This document shows positions 9,886 to 21,046 of a stretch of DNA of 64,000 nucleotides, one piece after another. A program made the position numbers and the translations under genes. The notes beneath the pieces were generated by a model that ran no database searches, was not told the DNA's origin, and saw only the letters and a program-made list of their open reading frames with translations. The stretch is from Wurfbainia villosa (taxonomy: Eukaryota; Streptophyta; Magnoliopsida; Zingiberales; Zingiberaceae), in the NCBI GenBank assembly GCA_025175895.1, contig CM046003.1:47486335-47550334 (forward strand). The letters run 5' to 3'. How positions within the stretch are numbered: the stretch's first letter is position 1; each line of letters starts with the position of its first letter.

Positions 9886-11331
9886 TCAATACTTATTAGT
9901 CCTTATATGTGAGTTCAATAAAACCTTTGGGACCCATGCTTGGAATCTTTGATGACTACGATTTACGATAGACATATAAGACCTATTCGTAGTCTTTGAC
10001 TTAAATCCGAGTCGAGCTTTGATGTACACGGCTCTTTGGGTTCCAAGTAGTCGATTAAGGTTCTTAGATCCCAACGTGAACCTTTCCAACCTACCCTCAA
10101 CCTCTTGAACTCGGTCTTTCAAAAGAGAATTCTCCTCCTCAAGTTTTTCAATTTGAGTTGAGTTTCCCTCTTGAACTTGACTAGTTGAAGAGGTTAGAGT
10201 ATCCTCTTGCATGAGGGTTTCAACTTCTTCAAGTAATGACTCAACCCTAGACTCAGACTTAGTCAATTTCCTAGTAAGCATTTTGATTGTATTGTAAAGT
10301 GTACTAATTAAGGAATGGCTAACCTTAATTTTCTCTTTTGATCCGGCTTTGAGTTGCTTCTCGAAATAGTCCTCGAGTTTGGAGTCAGTGTTGTAATTGG
10401 ATTCGGATTCGGACTCGGACTCGGACTCTTCGGGTCTTTCCATGCATGCTATGCCGACGCCTTCTTCATTGTCCCATGTTGCACGAAAAGCCTTCTTTTG
10501 ATTTGATTTGAATTGTAACCTCTCTTGGTTCTTTAGTAGCCTTCTTTCCCTCCGAACGATCTTTCGCACTACATTCACTATTGCTTCCACCTTTTCGGAT
10601 TCGGACTCTGATTCCTCTTCGGGTTAGAGTCCATATTCTTGCTTGGTGGGTGTCTTGCTTCCTTGTCGTGCAAGTAGATCAATACCTCTATCGGCCCGGA
10701 CCATGTTAGTTTGCTCATGAAGTTCAAACTCGGAAAATAATTCGTCTAACCTAAGCTTTGAAAGGTCCTTAGAGACCTTGTAGACATCGACCATGGATGC
10801 CCACTAGGTAGTCCTAGGGAAAGCATTTAAAGCATACCTTATAAGGTCTCGGTTCTCTATGGCTTGCCCGATCGAGTGAAGACCGTTGACGATGTCTTGG
10901 ATTCGCGCATGTAATTTGGTGGCGGTCTCGCGATCCTGCATCTTTAGATTATACAGTTTATTTAAAAGTAAATCACTTTTACATACCTTAGCATCGGGCG
11001 TCCCTTCGTGTAGATCAATCAATTTGTTCCAGAGGTCTTTGGCGCTAATGAATGGACCGATGCGGTTGAGCTCCTCCTTGGACAAGCCACATTGTAATAT
11101 TTGAGTTGCTCTTGCATCGGCTTCGATTTGCCTCTTGGTTGCATTTGTCCACTTGTTGAAATCCAAGGGCTCTCCTTGATAATTGGTGGGTAGAGAAAAG
11201 CCGGTTTGGATTATTATCCAAGTCTCGACTTGTGTTTTCAAGAAACACTCCATCCGACCTTTCCAATAACGGTAATCATTTCCGTTAAAGAACGGAGGTC
11301 GGGTGGTGCTATACCCCTCAATTTGAGCCAT
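9886..11331 (-). pseudogene. Unit 2 gag (482 codons, two in-frame stops)
   Basis: It has the same architecture as unit 1: a UBN2-like N-terminus with KWTNATKRQIEADA, acidic Ser/Glu repeats, a coiled coil and WVPK near the end. The frame from ATG 11331 stays in register to 9886. Stops are a Leu (TTG) to TAG at 10804-10806, shared exactly with unit 3, and a Glu to TAA near 10625. The Ser-Glu run is one repeat shorter than in unit 1. Upstream of the ATG the frame stays open to about 11463 (hydrophobic residues plus the leader hairpin), which I take as leader rather than protein. Confidence 0.8.
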
Positions 11332-11812
11332 TAAGTCTCTTGCAAAAACACGAATAAAAACCAAAGAGAATTCCAAGACTTGGTCTTGGATTAGTAGTGC
11401 GGGAAATAATAGGAAATAAATAGAATTAAATGAGAAAAATAAGAAACTAACAAAAACTAACAACTTACGACCTTCGATGTCCCCGAAAGGGTACTAGACA
11501 TTGGATTTTGGGGCTATAAATGGCTTGTTACGAGGGTAAACCCTCATAAGAAATGTAGATCTCTCAGAGAGCTTCGATTTGGTAGGTAGATCGTTACGTG
11601 AGTCCACTTGTGTGAAAAGTTATGGACGTTTTACCGTCGGCTACTCCAAGGGAGAATACTTGCAAGCACACAACCAAAAGAAACATACCAAGACTTCGTC
11701 TTGGATTAGTAGTGCGGGAGAAAAAAAAGACCAAAAAAAATACGAATCGAAAAATACGAACAGAAAACCAAAACGTGCTAGATCGGTGGTTTCACCAAAT
11801 CTTAGCGCCCCC
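11332..11812 (-). other. Unit 2 leader with two hairpins
   Basis: Hairpins lie at 11373-11389 (loop TTG) and 11688-11704 (loop TTC). The donor-like GTAAGT is retained at 11468-11463 on the minus strand. Confidence 0.5.
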
Positions 11813-11824
11813 GCTCTGATACCA
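11813..11824 (-). other. Unit 2 primer-binding site
   Basis: A perfect TGGTATCAGAGC on the minus strand, beside LTR3. Confidence 0.9.
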
Positions 11825-11826
11825 AT

Positions 11827-12905
11827 TGATGGATCGATAAGCGTCGCTAGAGGGGGGTGAATAGCGATCGTAAAACTTTTCGACGTTTCGTTCGAGTAGA
11901 AAATTAAATGAGTAAACACAGTGGAAAATAAAGCAACACGTTTATTTTACTTGGTTCACAACCCAGCGGTTGCTACTCCAAGGCCCTATCGGTCCTAGAC
12001 CGTGTACGGAGGGCAAATCACTATAACGTCTCCTCCTCGTTGGAGGTAGGAGACAACGATCACAAAACCGAAATTACGAGGATGAGGCAACAAGCCTACC
12101 TCACCTCGTTACGAATAAAAATAAAGAATACAATATCAAAATATGTTACTTGCTACTGCTGCCGACGAAGAAGATCGGAACTTGTCGTCGCGTCGGCGTT
12201 ATGACGGTGTTAGAGCGTTGGCGTTGTAGGAGCACTTGATGAATAAACTTGATGTGATTTGGAGATGGAATCCTCCCCTCCTTTTATAGATTTTGGCCTC
12301 TGAATTTGTCTCCTCATCTTTAGGAATGGATTACGAAATTGTCCAAAATTTATCGCGAAGTGGCCGCGTCAAACGTTATCCGTTTTGACCAAGCGCAAAG
12401 GCTGATTCGTCGCCATAAGTCGACTGATGCCTCCCATCAGTCGACTGATGAGCATCAGTTGACTGCTCTATGTCCAGTAGTCGACTGCTAGCCTGGCCAC
12501 TTCCCTTCAATAAGAGGTTAGCTCAGAAAATGATAAATTTGACGGTTTCTAACCGTCCGATCTCGACCTAGACCTTCCACAGGAAGTTTTAGTCGGATCA
12601 CCGCCTACGGTCATCCCCGTAAAGAGGACACGACCTTACAATCTCTCACTCACACGAGCTTTCCTCGATACTTACCTTGTAGCTCTCGCTTCCGGCCTTC
12701 CACTCGATTCCTTTGGCTCCCTCCGAAGTCACTCGAGTGTCGCCCGACCACCGCGGCTTCCTCCGGGTGTCGCTAGCCTTCAGCTCCAGCTTTAGTACTT
12801 TTCTGCACACTAGATTTAGCTCATGAGATAAACATGTAAACTTAACTTTGTGTCTTTCCCATACTCAAAACACAGGTTCGATTATCTGGTGCCCCTGCAC
12901 CAACA
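11827..12905 (-). repeat. Array LTR3 (shared)
   Basis: The ends are as in the other copies. TATAAAAGG is at 12288-12280 (minus). The palindrome cluster is at 12417-12488. It shares the TCTTTCCCATACT variant with LTR2. Confidence 0.9.
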
Positions 12906-13955
12906 ATCTCTCCCTTTTTGATCTATGGCAAACCAACACAAACTTAAGGAACATTAAAGCATAAAACAAGTATAGTAAATGATAACTCCCCTTTAACCCT
13001 AGGTGAGTTTTGAAATTAAATTTTGTGTTACTCCCCCTTAACTTTCACTCTTCTCCCCCTTTTGCCATAAATCAAAAAAAAATTTGGGGTTTTTGTATAA
13101 AATAGGGGTTTAAAAATAATATCGTTTATGCATGCATCTAGATAAATCAAATATGAGTCCAAGCATGCGTCTAACAGTAGTTAGATAGATTGGTTCGAGG
13201 TGTGTCCCTCTGCACCAATAATCTAAAGATTTGTAATATAACCCTTAAGGTTAGTTTGCTTTTCCCCTTAGTCAAATATATGAAGTATAAGAGATGTAGG
13301 GGGCGCTAAACTTTGGTCTAAGAGTTGTTAAGTACAATAGTTGAGAAAATAAATAGTATTTTAAAGAGGCTATATTTCAATTATCCTTAACATCTCACCC
13401 ATTCTATGTGTCTCAGAATTTGTTCACCTTATATGTTTTGTGAGATGATTTTAAATTGATTAAAGATAGTCAACCTTGTGTTAGATTCGGATTTAACCTT
13501 TAGACCGTTAAGTAACTTTTCGAAAAACTGGCTTCCAGGTCGTGGCGAGGCACAGGGGCCTTCTTTGATCGGAACAACGACCACTTCCTTAGATAAAGCC
13601 AAATTCAAGAAAATATCACTTAAGTCACTTAGGGTTACTTCCTGGTCTAACTAGTTTAGGATACGACGAGGTAGCTTCAGCTAGTTCCACTCAGTCAAGT
13701 GCACCAAGCTAGATATGTCTTATCTAGCTCGAATACACGAGACTTTGTTTCCCTAACGTACTATCGTCTCGCCGCGTCCTGATACTATGTTGTCAAGAGT
13801 TGACTAACTATTTTCTCTATCTAGCCATTCTACAAATTAAAGTAAAATATTCAATGGTTTTGCTAAGTAAGCGGGTATACTATTTTAGTATTAGCTCCCC
13901 CTGGACCATTGAACCAATATGGTCTATTCAAATAATGAACTTGATCTTGAGGAAT
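12906..13955 (-). promoter_or_regulatory. Unit 3 3' noncoding region, one polypurine copy deleted
   Basis: The layout matches units 1 and 2, but the stretch holding one of two adjacent GGGGGAGT copies is missing near 12985. Unit 4 lacks it too. The tract touching LTR3 has a T interrupting the C-run (ATCTCTCCC), so this tract is mutated. Confidence 0.65.
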
Positions 13956-15407
13956 TCAATACTTATTAGTCCTTATATGTGAGTTCAATAAAACCTTTGG
14001 GACCCATGCTTGGACTCTTTGATGACTACGATTTACGATAGACATATAAGACCTATTCGTAGTCTTTGACTTAAATCCGAGTCCGACTTTATTGTACACG
14101 GCTCTTTGGGTTCCAAGTAGTCGATTAAGGTTCTTAGATCCCAACGTGAACCTTTCCAACCTACCCTCAACCTCTTGAACTCGGTCTTTCAAAAGAGAAT
14201 TCTCCTCCTCAAGTTTTTCAATTTGAGTTGAGTTTCCCTCTTGAACTTGACTAGTTGAAGAGGTTAGAGTATCCTCTTGCTTGAGGGTTTCAACTTCTTC
14301 AAGTAATGACTCAACCCTAGACTCGGACTTAGTCAATTTCCTAGTAAGCATTTTGATTGTATTGTAAAGTGTACTAATTAAGGAATGGCTAACCTTAATT
14401 TTCTCTTTTGATCCGGCTTTGAGTTGCTTCTCGAAATAGTCCTCGAGTTTGGAGTCAGTGTTGTAATTTGATTCGGATTCGGACTCGGACTCGGACTCGG
14501 ACTCTTCGAGTCTTGCCATGCATGCTATGCCGACGCCTTCTTCATTGTCCCATGTTGCACGAAAAGCCTTCTTTTGATTTGATTTGAATTGTACCCTCTC
14601 TTGGTTCTTTAGTAGCCTTCTTTCCCTCCGAACGATCTTTCACACTACATTCACTATTGCTTCCACCTTTTCGGATTCGGACTCTGATTCGTCTTCGGGT
14701 TCGAGTCCATGTTCTTGCTTGGTGGGTGTCTTGCTTCCTTGTCCTGCAAGTAGATCAATACCTCTATCGGCCCGGACCATGTTAGTTTGCTCATGAAGTT
14801 CAAACTCAAAAAATAATTCGTCTAACCTAAGCTTTGAAAGGTCCTTAGAGACCTTGTATACATCGACCATGGATGCCCACTAGGTAGTCCTAGGGAAAGC
14901 ATTTAAAGCATACCTTATAAGGTCTCGGTTCTCTATGGCTTGCCCGATCGAGTGAAGACCGTTGACGATGTCTTGGATTCGCGGATGTAATTGGGTGGCG
15001 GTCTCGCGATCCTGCATCTTTAGATTATACAGTTTATTTAAAAGTAAATCTCTTTTACATACCTTAGCATCGGGCGTCCCTTCGTGTAGATCAATCAATT
15101 TGTTCCAGAGGTCTTTGGCGCTAATGAATGGACCGATGCGGTTGAGCTCCTCCTTGGACAAGCCACATTGTAATATTTGAGTTGCTCTTGCATCGGCTTC
15201 GATTTGCCTCTTGGTTGCATTTGTCCACTTGTTGAAATCCAAGGGCTCTCCTTGATCATTGGTGGGTAGAGCAAAGCCGGTTTGGATTATTATCCAAGTC
15301 TCAACTTGTGTTTTCAAGAAACACTCCATCCGACCTTTCCAATAACGGAAATCATTTCCGTTAAAGAACGGAGGTCGGGTGGAGCTATACCCCTCAATTT
15401 GAGCCAT
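13956..15407 (-). pseudogene. Unit 3 gag (484 codons, two in-frame stops)
   Basis: The start MAQIEGYSST at 15407 and the end at 13956 give the same length as unit 1. UBN2-like N-terminus, acidic repeats, coiled coil and WVPK are all present. The stop at 14880-14882 (Leu TTG to TAG) is the same mutation as in unit 2. A second stop, Arg CGA to TGA at 14640-14642, is private to this unit. Sharing a nonsense change with unit 2 but not with units 1 and 4 means units 2 and 3 descend from one already dead copy. Confidence 0.8.
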
Positions 15408-15888
15408 TAAGACTCTTGCAAAAATATGAATAAAAACCAAAGAGAATTCCAAGACTTGGTCTTGGATTAGTAGTGCAGGAAATAATAGGAAATAAATAGA
15501 ATTAAATGAGAAAAATAAGAAACTAACAAAAACTAACAACTTACGACCTTCGATGTCCCCGAAAGGGTACTAGACATTGGATTTTGGGGATGTAAATGGC
15601 TTGTTACGAGGGTAAACCCTCATAAGAAATGTAGATCTCTTAGAGAGCTTCGATTTGGTAGGTAGATCGTTACGTGAGTCCACTTGTGTGAAAAGTTATG
15701 GATGTTTTACCGTCGGCTACTCCAAGGGAGAATACTTGCAAGCACACAAACAAAAGAAACGTACCAAGACTTCGTCTTGGATTAGTAGTGCGGGAGGAAA
15801 AAAAGACCAAAAAAAATACGAATCAAAAAATACGAACAGAAAACTAAAACGTGCTAGATCGGTGGTTTCACCAAATCTTAGCGCCCTC
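15408..15888 (-). other. Unit 3 leader with two hairpins
   Basis: Hairpins lie at 15449-15465 and 15764-15780 with stems unchanged. The GTAAGT donor-like site is retained near 15544-15539 (minus). Confidence 0.5.
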
Positions 15889-15900
15889 GCTCTGATACCA
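15889..15900 (-). other. Unit 3 primer-binding site
   Basis: A perfect TGGTATCAGAGC on the minus strand, beside LTR4. Confidence 0.9.
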
Positions 15901-15902
15901 AT

Positions 15903-16977
15903 TGATGGATCGATAAGCGTCGCTAGAGGGGGGTGAATAGCGTTCGTAAACTTTTCGACGTTTCGTTCGAGTAGAAAATTAAATGAATAAACACAGTGGA
16001 AAATAAAGCAACACGTTTATTTTACTTGGTTCACAACCCAGCGGTTGCTACTCCAAGGCCCTATCGGTCCTAGACCACGTACGGAGGGCAAATCACTATA
16101 ACGTCTCCTCCTCGTTGGAGGTAGGAGACAACGATCACAAAACCGAAATTACGAGGATGAGGCAACAAGCCTACCTCACCTCGTTACGAATAAAAATAAA
16201 GAATACAATATCAAAATATGTTACTTGCCTATTTGTGCCGAAGAAGATCGGAACTTGTAAATCGTGTCAGTTATGACGGTGTTGGAGCGTTGGCGTTGTT
16301 GGAGCACTTGATGAATAAACTTGATGTGATTTGGAGATGGAATCCTCCCCTACTTTTATAGATTTTGGCCTCTGAATTTGTCTCCTCATCTTTAGGAATG
16401 GATTACGAAATTGTCCAAAATTTATCGCGAAGTGGCCGCGTCAAACATTATCCGTTTTGACCTAGCATAAAGGCTGATTCATCGCCATCAGTCGACTGAT
16501 GCCTCCCATCAGTCGACTGATGAGCATCAGTTGACTGCTCTATGTCCAGTAGTCGACTGCCAGCCTGGCCACTTCCCTGCAATAAGAGGTTAGCTCAGAA
16601 AATGATAAATTTGACGGTTTCTAACCGTCCGATCTCGACCTAGACCTTCCACAGGAAGTTTTAGTCGGATCGCCGCCTACGGTCATCCCCGTAAAGAGGA
16701 CACGACCTTACAATCTCTCACTCACACGAGCTTTCCTCGATACTTACCTTGTAGCTCTCGCTTCCGGCCTTCCACTCGATTCCTTCGGCTCCCTCCGAAG
16801 TCACTCGAGTGTCCCCCGACCACCGCGGCTTCCTCCGGGTGTCGCTAGCCTTCAGCTCCAGCTTTAGTACTTTTCTGCACACTAGATTTAGCTCATGAGA
16901 TAACGATGTAAACTTAACTTTGTGTCTTTGCCATACTCAAAACACAGGTTCGATTATCTGGTGCCCCTGCACCAACA
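15903..16977 (-). repeat. Array LTR4 (shared), with one scrambled patch
   Basis: The ends are standard. The TATA region reads TATAAAAGT (16360-16352, minus). The palindrome cluster is at 16487-16560. A patch at 16226-16280 differs strongly from the other LTRs (see separate entry) although its flanks align well. Confidence 0.88.
16226..16280. other. Locally scrambled patch in LTR4
   Basis: LTR3 and LTR5 read TTGCTACTGCTGCCGACG here, while LTR4 reads TTGCCTATTTGTGCCG. The following GTCGTCGCGTCGGCG-type stretch is replaced by GTAAATCGTGTCAG. Changes cluster at CTG, CCG and CG sites while flanking sequence is nearly unchanged. Confidence 0.6.
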
Positions 16978-18056
16978 ATCTCCCCCTTTTTGATCTATGG
17001 AAAACCAACACAAAGTTAAGGAACATTAAAGCATAAAACAAGTATAGTAAATGATAACTCCCCCTTAACCCTAGGTGAGTTTTGAAATTAAATTTTGTGT
17101 TACTCCCCCTTAACTTTCGCTCTTCTCCCCCTTTTGCCATAAATCAAAAAAAAATTTGGGGTTTTTGTATAAAATAGGGGTTTAAAAATAATATCGTTTA
17201 TGCATGCATCTAGATAAATCAAATATGAGTCCAAGCATGCGTCTAACAGTAGTTAGATAGATTGGTTCGAGGTGTGTCCCTCTGCACCAATAATCTAAAG
17301 ATTTGTAATATAACCCTTAGGGTTAGTTTGCTCTTCCCCTTAGTCAAATATATGAAGTATAAGAGATGTAGGGGGCGCTAAACTTTGGTCTAAGAGTTGT
17401 TAAGTACAATAGTTGAGAAAATAAGTAGTATTTTAAAGAGGCTATATTTCAATTATCCTTAACATCTCACCCATTCTATGTGTCTCAGAATTTGTTCACC
17501 TTATATGTTTTGTGAGATGATTTTAAATTGATTAAAGATAGTCAACCTTGTGTTAGATTCGGATTTAACCTTTAGACCGTTAAGTAACTTTTCGAAAAAC
17601 TTGCTTCCAGGTCGTGGCGAGGCACAGGGGCCTTCTTTGATTGAAACAACGACCACTTCCTTAGACAAAGCCAAATTCAAGAAAATATCACTTAAGTCAC
17701 TTAGGGTTACTTCCTGGTCTAACTAGTTTAGGATACGACGAGGTAGCTTCAGCTAGTTTCACTCAGTCAAGTGCACCAAGCTAGATATGTCTTATCTAGC
17801 TCGAATACACGAGACTTTGTTTCCCTAACGTACTATCATCTCGCCGCGTCCTGATACTATGTTGTCAAGAGTTGACTAACTATTTTCCCTATCTAACCAT
17901 TCTACAAATTAAAGTAAAATATTCAATGGTTTTGCTAAGTAAGCGGGTATACTATTTTAGTATTAGCTCCCCCTGGACCATTGAACCAATATGGTCTATT
18001 CAAATAATGAACTTGATCCTGAGGAATTCAATACTTATTAGTCCTTATATGTGAGT
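16978..18056 (-). promoter_or_regulatory. Unit 4 3' noncoding region
   Basis: An intact polypurine tract touches LTR4. It carries the same small deletion of one GGGGGAGT copy as unit 3 (near 17060). No coding sequence is seen. Confidence 0.65.
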
Positions 18057-19271
18057 TCAATAAACCTTTGGGACCCATGCTTGGACTCTTTGATGACTAC
18101 GATTTACGATAGACATATAAGACCTATTCGTAGTCTTTGACTTAAATCCGAGTCCGGCTTTGTTGTACACGGCTCTTTGGGTTCCAAGTAGTCGATTAAG
18201 GTTCTTAGATCCCAACGTGAACCTTTCCAACCTACCCTCAACCTCTTGAACTCGGTCTTTCAAAAGAGAATTCTCCTCCTCAAGGTTTTCAATTTGAGTT
18301 GAGTTTCCCTCTTGAACTTGACAAGTTGAAGAGGTTATAGTAGCCTCTTGCTTGAGGGTTTCAACTTCTTCAAGTAATGACTCAACCCTAGACTCGGACT
18401 TAGTCAATTTCCTAGTAAGCATTTTGATTGTATTGTAAAGTGTACTAATTAAGGAATGGCTAAACTTAATTTTCTCTTTTGATCCGGCTTTGAGTTGCTT
18501 CTCGAAATAGTCCTCGAGTTTGGAGTCAGTGTTGTAATTGGATTTGGATTCGGACTCGGACTCGGACTCTTCGGGTCTTGCCATGCTTGCTATGCCGACG
18601 CCTTCTTCATTGTCCCATGTTGCACGAAAAGCCTTCTTTTGATTTGATTTGAATTATACCCTCTCTTGGTTCTTTAGTAGTCTCCTTTCCCTCCGAACGA
18701 TCTTTCGCACTACATTCACTATTGCTTCCACCTTTTCGGATTCGGACTCTGATTCGTCTTCGGGTTCGAGTCCATGTTCTTGCTTGGTGGGTGTCTTGCT
18801 TCCTTGTCCTTCAAGTAGATCAATACCTCTCTCGGCCCGGACCATGTTAGTTTGCTCATGAAGTTCAAACTCGGAAAATAATTCGTCTAACCTAAGGTTT
18901 GAAAGGTCCTTAGAGACCTTGTAGACATCGACCATGGATGCCCACAAGGTAGTCCTAGGGAAAGCATTTAAAGCATACCTTATAAGGTCTCGGTTCTCTA
19001 TGGCTTGCCCGATCGAGTGAAGACCGTTGACGATGTCTTGGATTCGCGCATGTAATTGGGTGGCGGTCTCGCAATCCTGCATCTTTAGATTATACAGTTT
19101 ATTTAAAAGTAAATCACTTTTACATACCTTAGCATCGGGCGTCCCTTCGTGTAGATCAATCAATTTGTTCCAGAGGTCTTTGGCGCTAATGAATGGACCG
19201 ATGCGGTTGAGCTCCTCCTTGGACAAGCCACATTGTAATATTTGAGTTGCTCTTGCATTGGCTTCGATTTG
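18057..19271 (-). pseudogene. Unit 4 gag, N-terminus replaced, frameshifted C-terminus
   Basis: It aligns with the other gags from the ILQCGLSKEELNRIG region onward: frame 19226-18654, stop (Gln CAA to TAA), then 18584-18057. The first ~70 residues are gone because 19272-19471 is foreign sequence. A one-base loss in the A-run near 18061-18064 shifts the last residues, so WVPK is retained but the normal end is lost. At the position of the unit 2/3 shared stop this copy has Leu (CAAGG on the plus strand), like unit 1. Coiled coil and acidic repeats are intact. Confidence 0.78.
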
Positions 19272-19471
19272 TGTTCAGTTGCATGTTAACTACAGCAATA
19301 TCTAGACTTACCCCTTCCATCAGTATGAATGGAGACCAATGATTTGAATAGCAAAAATTATGAATTAAAAGTCTCATGGGGCGTAGTTGGGAACCAAGCG
19401 TAATTGAACATGAGCCTAACTAAACATTGTTCCTTCAGAAATCAATAACTTTGTGATCTTGGTCCGATAGT
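19272..19471. other. 200-bp foreign segment replacing the gag start in unit 4
   Basis: Up to GCTTCGATTTG the sequence follows the other units; from TGTTCAGTTGCATG to GGTCCGATAG it matches none of them, then ATTAAGTCTCTTGC resumes. It replaces a stretch of similar length (~170-220 bp) holding the gag ATG and first ~70 codons. I see no terminal repeats, no target duplication, no ORF and no match elsewhere in the window. Confidence 0.7.
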
Positions 19472-19954
19472 ATTAAGTCTCTTGCAAAAACACGAATAAA
19501 AACCAAAGAGAATTCCAAGACTTGGTCTTGGATTAGTAGTGCGGGAAATAATAGGAAATAAATAGAATTAAATGAGAAAAATAAGAAACTAACAAAAACT
19601 AACAACTTATGACCTTCGTTGTCCCCGAAAGGGTACTAGACGTTGGATTTTGGGGCTGGAAATGGCTTGTTATGAGGGTAAACCCTCATAAGAAATGTAG
19701 ATCTCTCAGAGAGCTTCGATTTGGTAGGTAGATCGTTACGTGAGTCCACTTGTGTGAAAAGTTATGGTCGTTTTACCGTCGGCTACTCCAAGGGAGAATA
19801 CTTGCAAGCACACAACCAAAAGAAACGTACCAAGACTTCGTCTTGGATTAGTAGTGCGGGAGGAAAAAAAGACCAAAAAAAATACGAATCAAAAAATACG
19901 AACAGAAAACCAAAATGTGCTAGATCGGTGGTTTCACCAAATCTTAGCGCCCCC
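19472..19954 (-). other. Unit 4 leader with two hairpins, donor-like site lost
   Basis: Hairpins lie at 19515-19531 and 19830-19846. The donor-like motif reads ATAAGT instead of GTAAGT (CTTATGACC on the plus strand), a C-to-T type change. Confidence 0.5.
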
Positions 19955-19966
19955 GCTCTGATACCA
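19955..19966 (-). other. Unit 4 primer-binding site
   Basis: A perfect TGGTATCAGAGC on the minus strand, beside LTR5. Confidence 0.9.
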
Positions 19967-19968
19967 AT

Positions 19969-21046
19969 TGATGGATCGATAAGCGTCGCTAGAGGGGGGT
20001 GAATAGCGATCGTAAAACTTTTCGACGTTTCGTTCGAGTAGAAAATTAAATGAGTAAACACAGTGGAAAATAAAGCAACACGTTTATTTTACTTGGTTCA
20101 CAACCCAGCGGTTGCTACTCCAAGGCCCTATCGGTCCTAGACCGCGTACGGAGGGCAAATCACTATAACGTCTCCTCCTCGTTGGAGGTAGGAGACAACG
20201 ATCACAAAACCGAAATTACGAGGATGAGGCAACAAGCCTACCTCACCTCGTTACGAATAAAAATAAAGAATACAATATCAAAATATGTTACTTGCTACTG
20301 CTGCCGACGAAGAAGATCGGAACTTGTCGTGGCGTCGGCGTTATGACGGTGTTGGAGCGTTGGCGTTGTAGGAGCACTTGATGAATAAACTTGATGTGAT
20401 TTGGAGATGGAATCCTCCCCTCCTTTTATAGATTTTGGCCTCTGAATTTGTCTCCTCATCTTTAGGAATGGATTACGAAATTGTCCAAAATTTATCGCGA
20501 AGTGGCCACGTCAAACGTTATCCGTTTTGACCTAGCGCAAAGGTCGATTAAATCGCCATCACCGATCGTGATGCCTCCCATCACCGATCGTGATGAGCAT
20601 CGCTGATCGCTCTATGTCCGATGGTCGATTGCCACCGCCACTTCCCTGCAATAAGAGGTTAGCTCAGAAAATGATAAATGCGACGGTTTCTAACCGTCCG
20701 ATCTCGACCTAGACCTTCCACTGGAAGTTTTAGTCGGATCGCCACCTATGGTCAACCCCGTAAAGAGGACATGACCTTACAATCTCTCACTCACACGAGC
20801 TTTCCTCGATACTTACCTTGTAGCTCTCGCTTCCGGCCTTCCACTCGATTCCTTCGGCTCCCTCCGAAGTCACTCGAGTGTCGCCCGACCACCGCGGCTT
20901 CCTCCGGGTGTTGCTAGCCTTCAGCTCCAGCTTTAGTACTTTTCTGCACACTCGATTTAGCTCGTGAGATAACGATGTAAACTTAACTTTGTATCTTTGC
21001 CATACTCAAAACACAGGTTCGATTATCTGGTGCCCCTGCACCAACA
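19969..21046 (-). repeat. Array LTR5 (terminal 5' LTR)
   Basis: On the minus strand it opens TGTTGGTGCAGGGGCACC at 21046. TATAAAAGG is at 20430-20422. Its right flank (ACAAT...) is LTR D sequence and not a polypurine tract, so this is the outermost 5' LTR. The palindrome region at 20542-20645 is rewritten. Confidence 0.9.
20542..20645. other. Palindrome cluster rewritten in LTR5
   Basis: Where LTR1-4 have ATCAGTCGACTGATG, LTR5 has ATCACCGATCGTGATG, at both places. Nearby, AGTAGTCGACTGCCAGCC becomes GATGGTCGATTGCCACC. All copies changed the same way while flanking DNA stayed the same, so this is not ordinary point mutation. Confidence 0.65.

Larger units (their letters stand above)
3642..21046 (-). 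mobile_element. Multimeric gag-only copia array: 5 shared LTRs, 4 internal regions
   Basis: The period is about 4.07-4.09 kb. Read on the minus strand: LTR5 (21046-19969), PBS, leader, gag, polypurine cluster, LTR4 (16977-15903), and so on to LTR1 (4720-3642). Each inner LTR serves as 3' LTR of one unit and 5' LTR of the next. The units carry gag only; no protease, integrase, RT or RNase H is visible in any of the four internal regions. Flanks are GCAAT on the left and ACAAT on the right, a 4-of-5 match consistent with one original insertion into LTR D. Repeated polypurine tracts and LTR palindromes recall Sireviruses; the missing pol fits a TR-GAG type non-autonomous element. Edges and periodicity are seen directly; the origin by unequal recombination between LTRs is inferred. 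Confidence 0.9.

Noticed and set aside
3642..21046. Tandem family of host genes with Ser/Glu-rich proteins
   Set aside because: Each unit has PBS, polypurine tracts and LTRs in the right order, and the protein has gag-type motifs, so it is a retrotransposon multimer.
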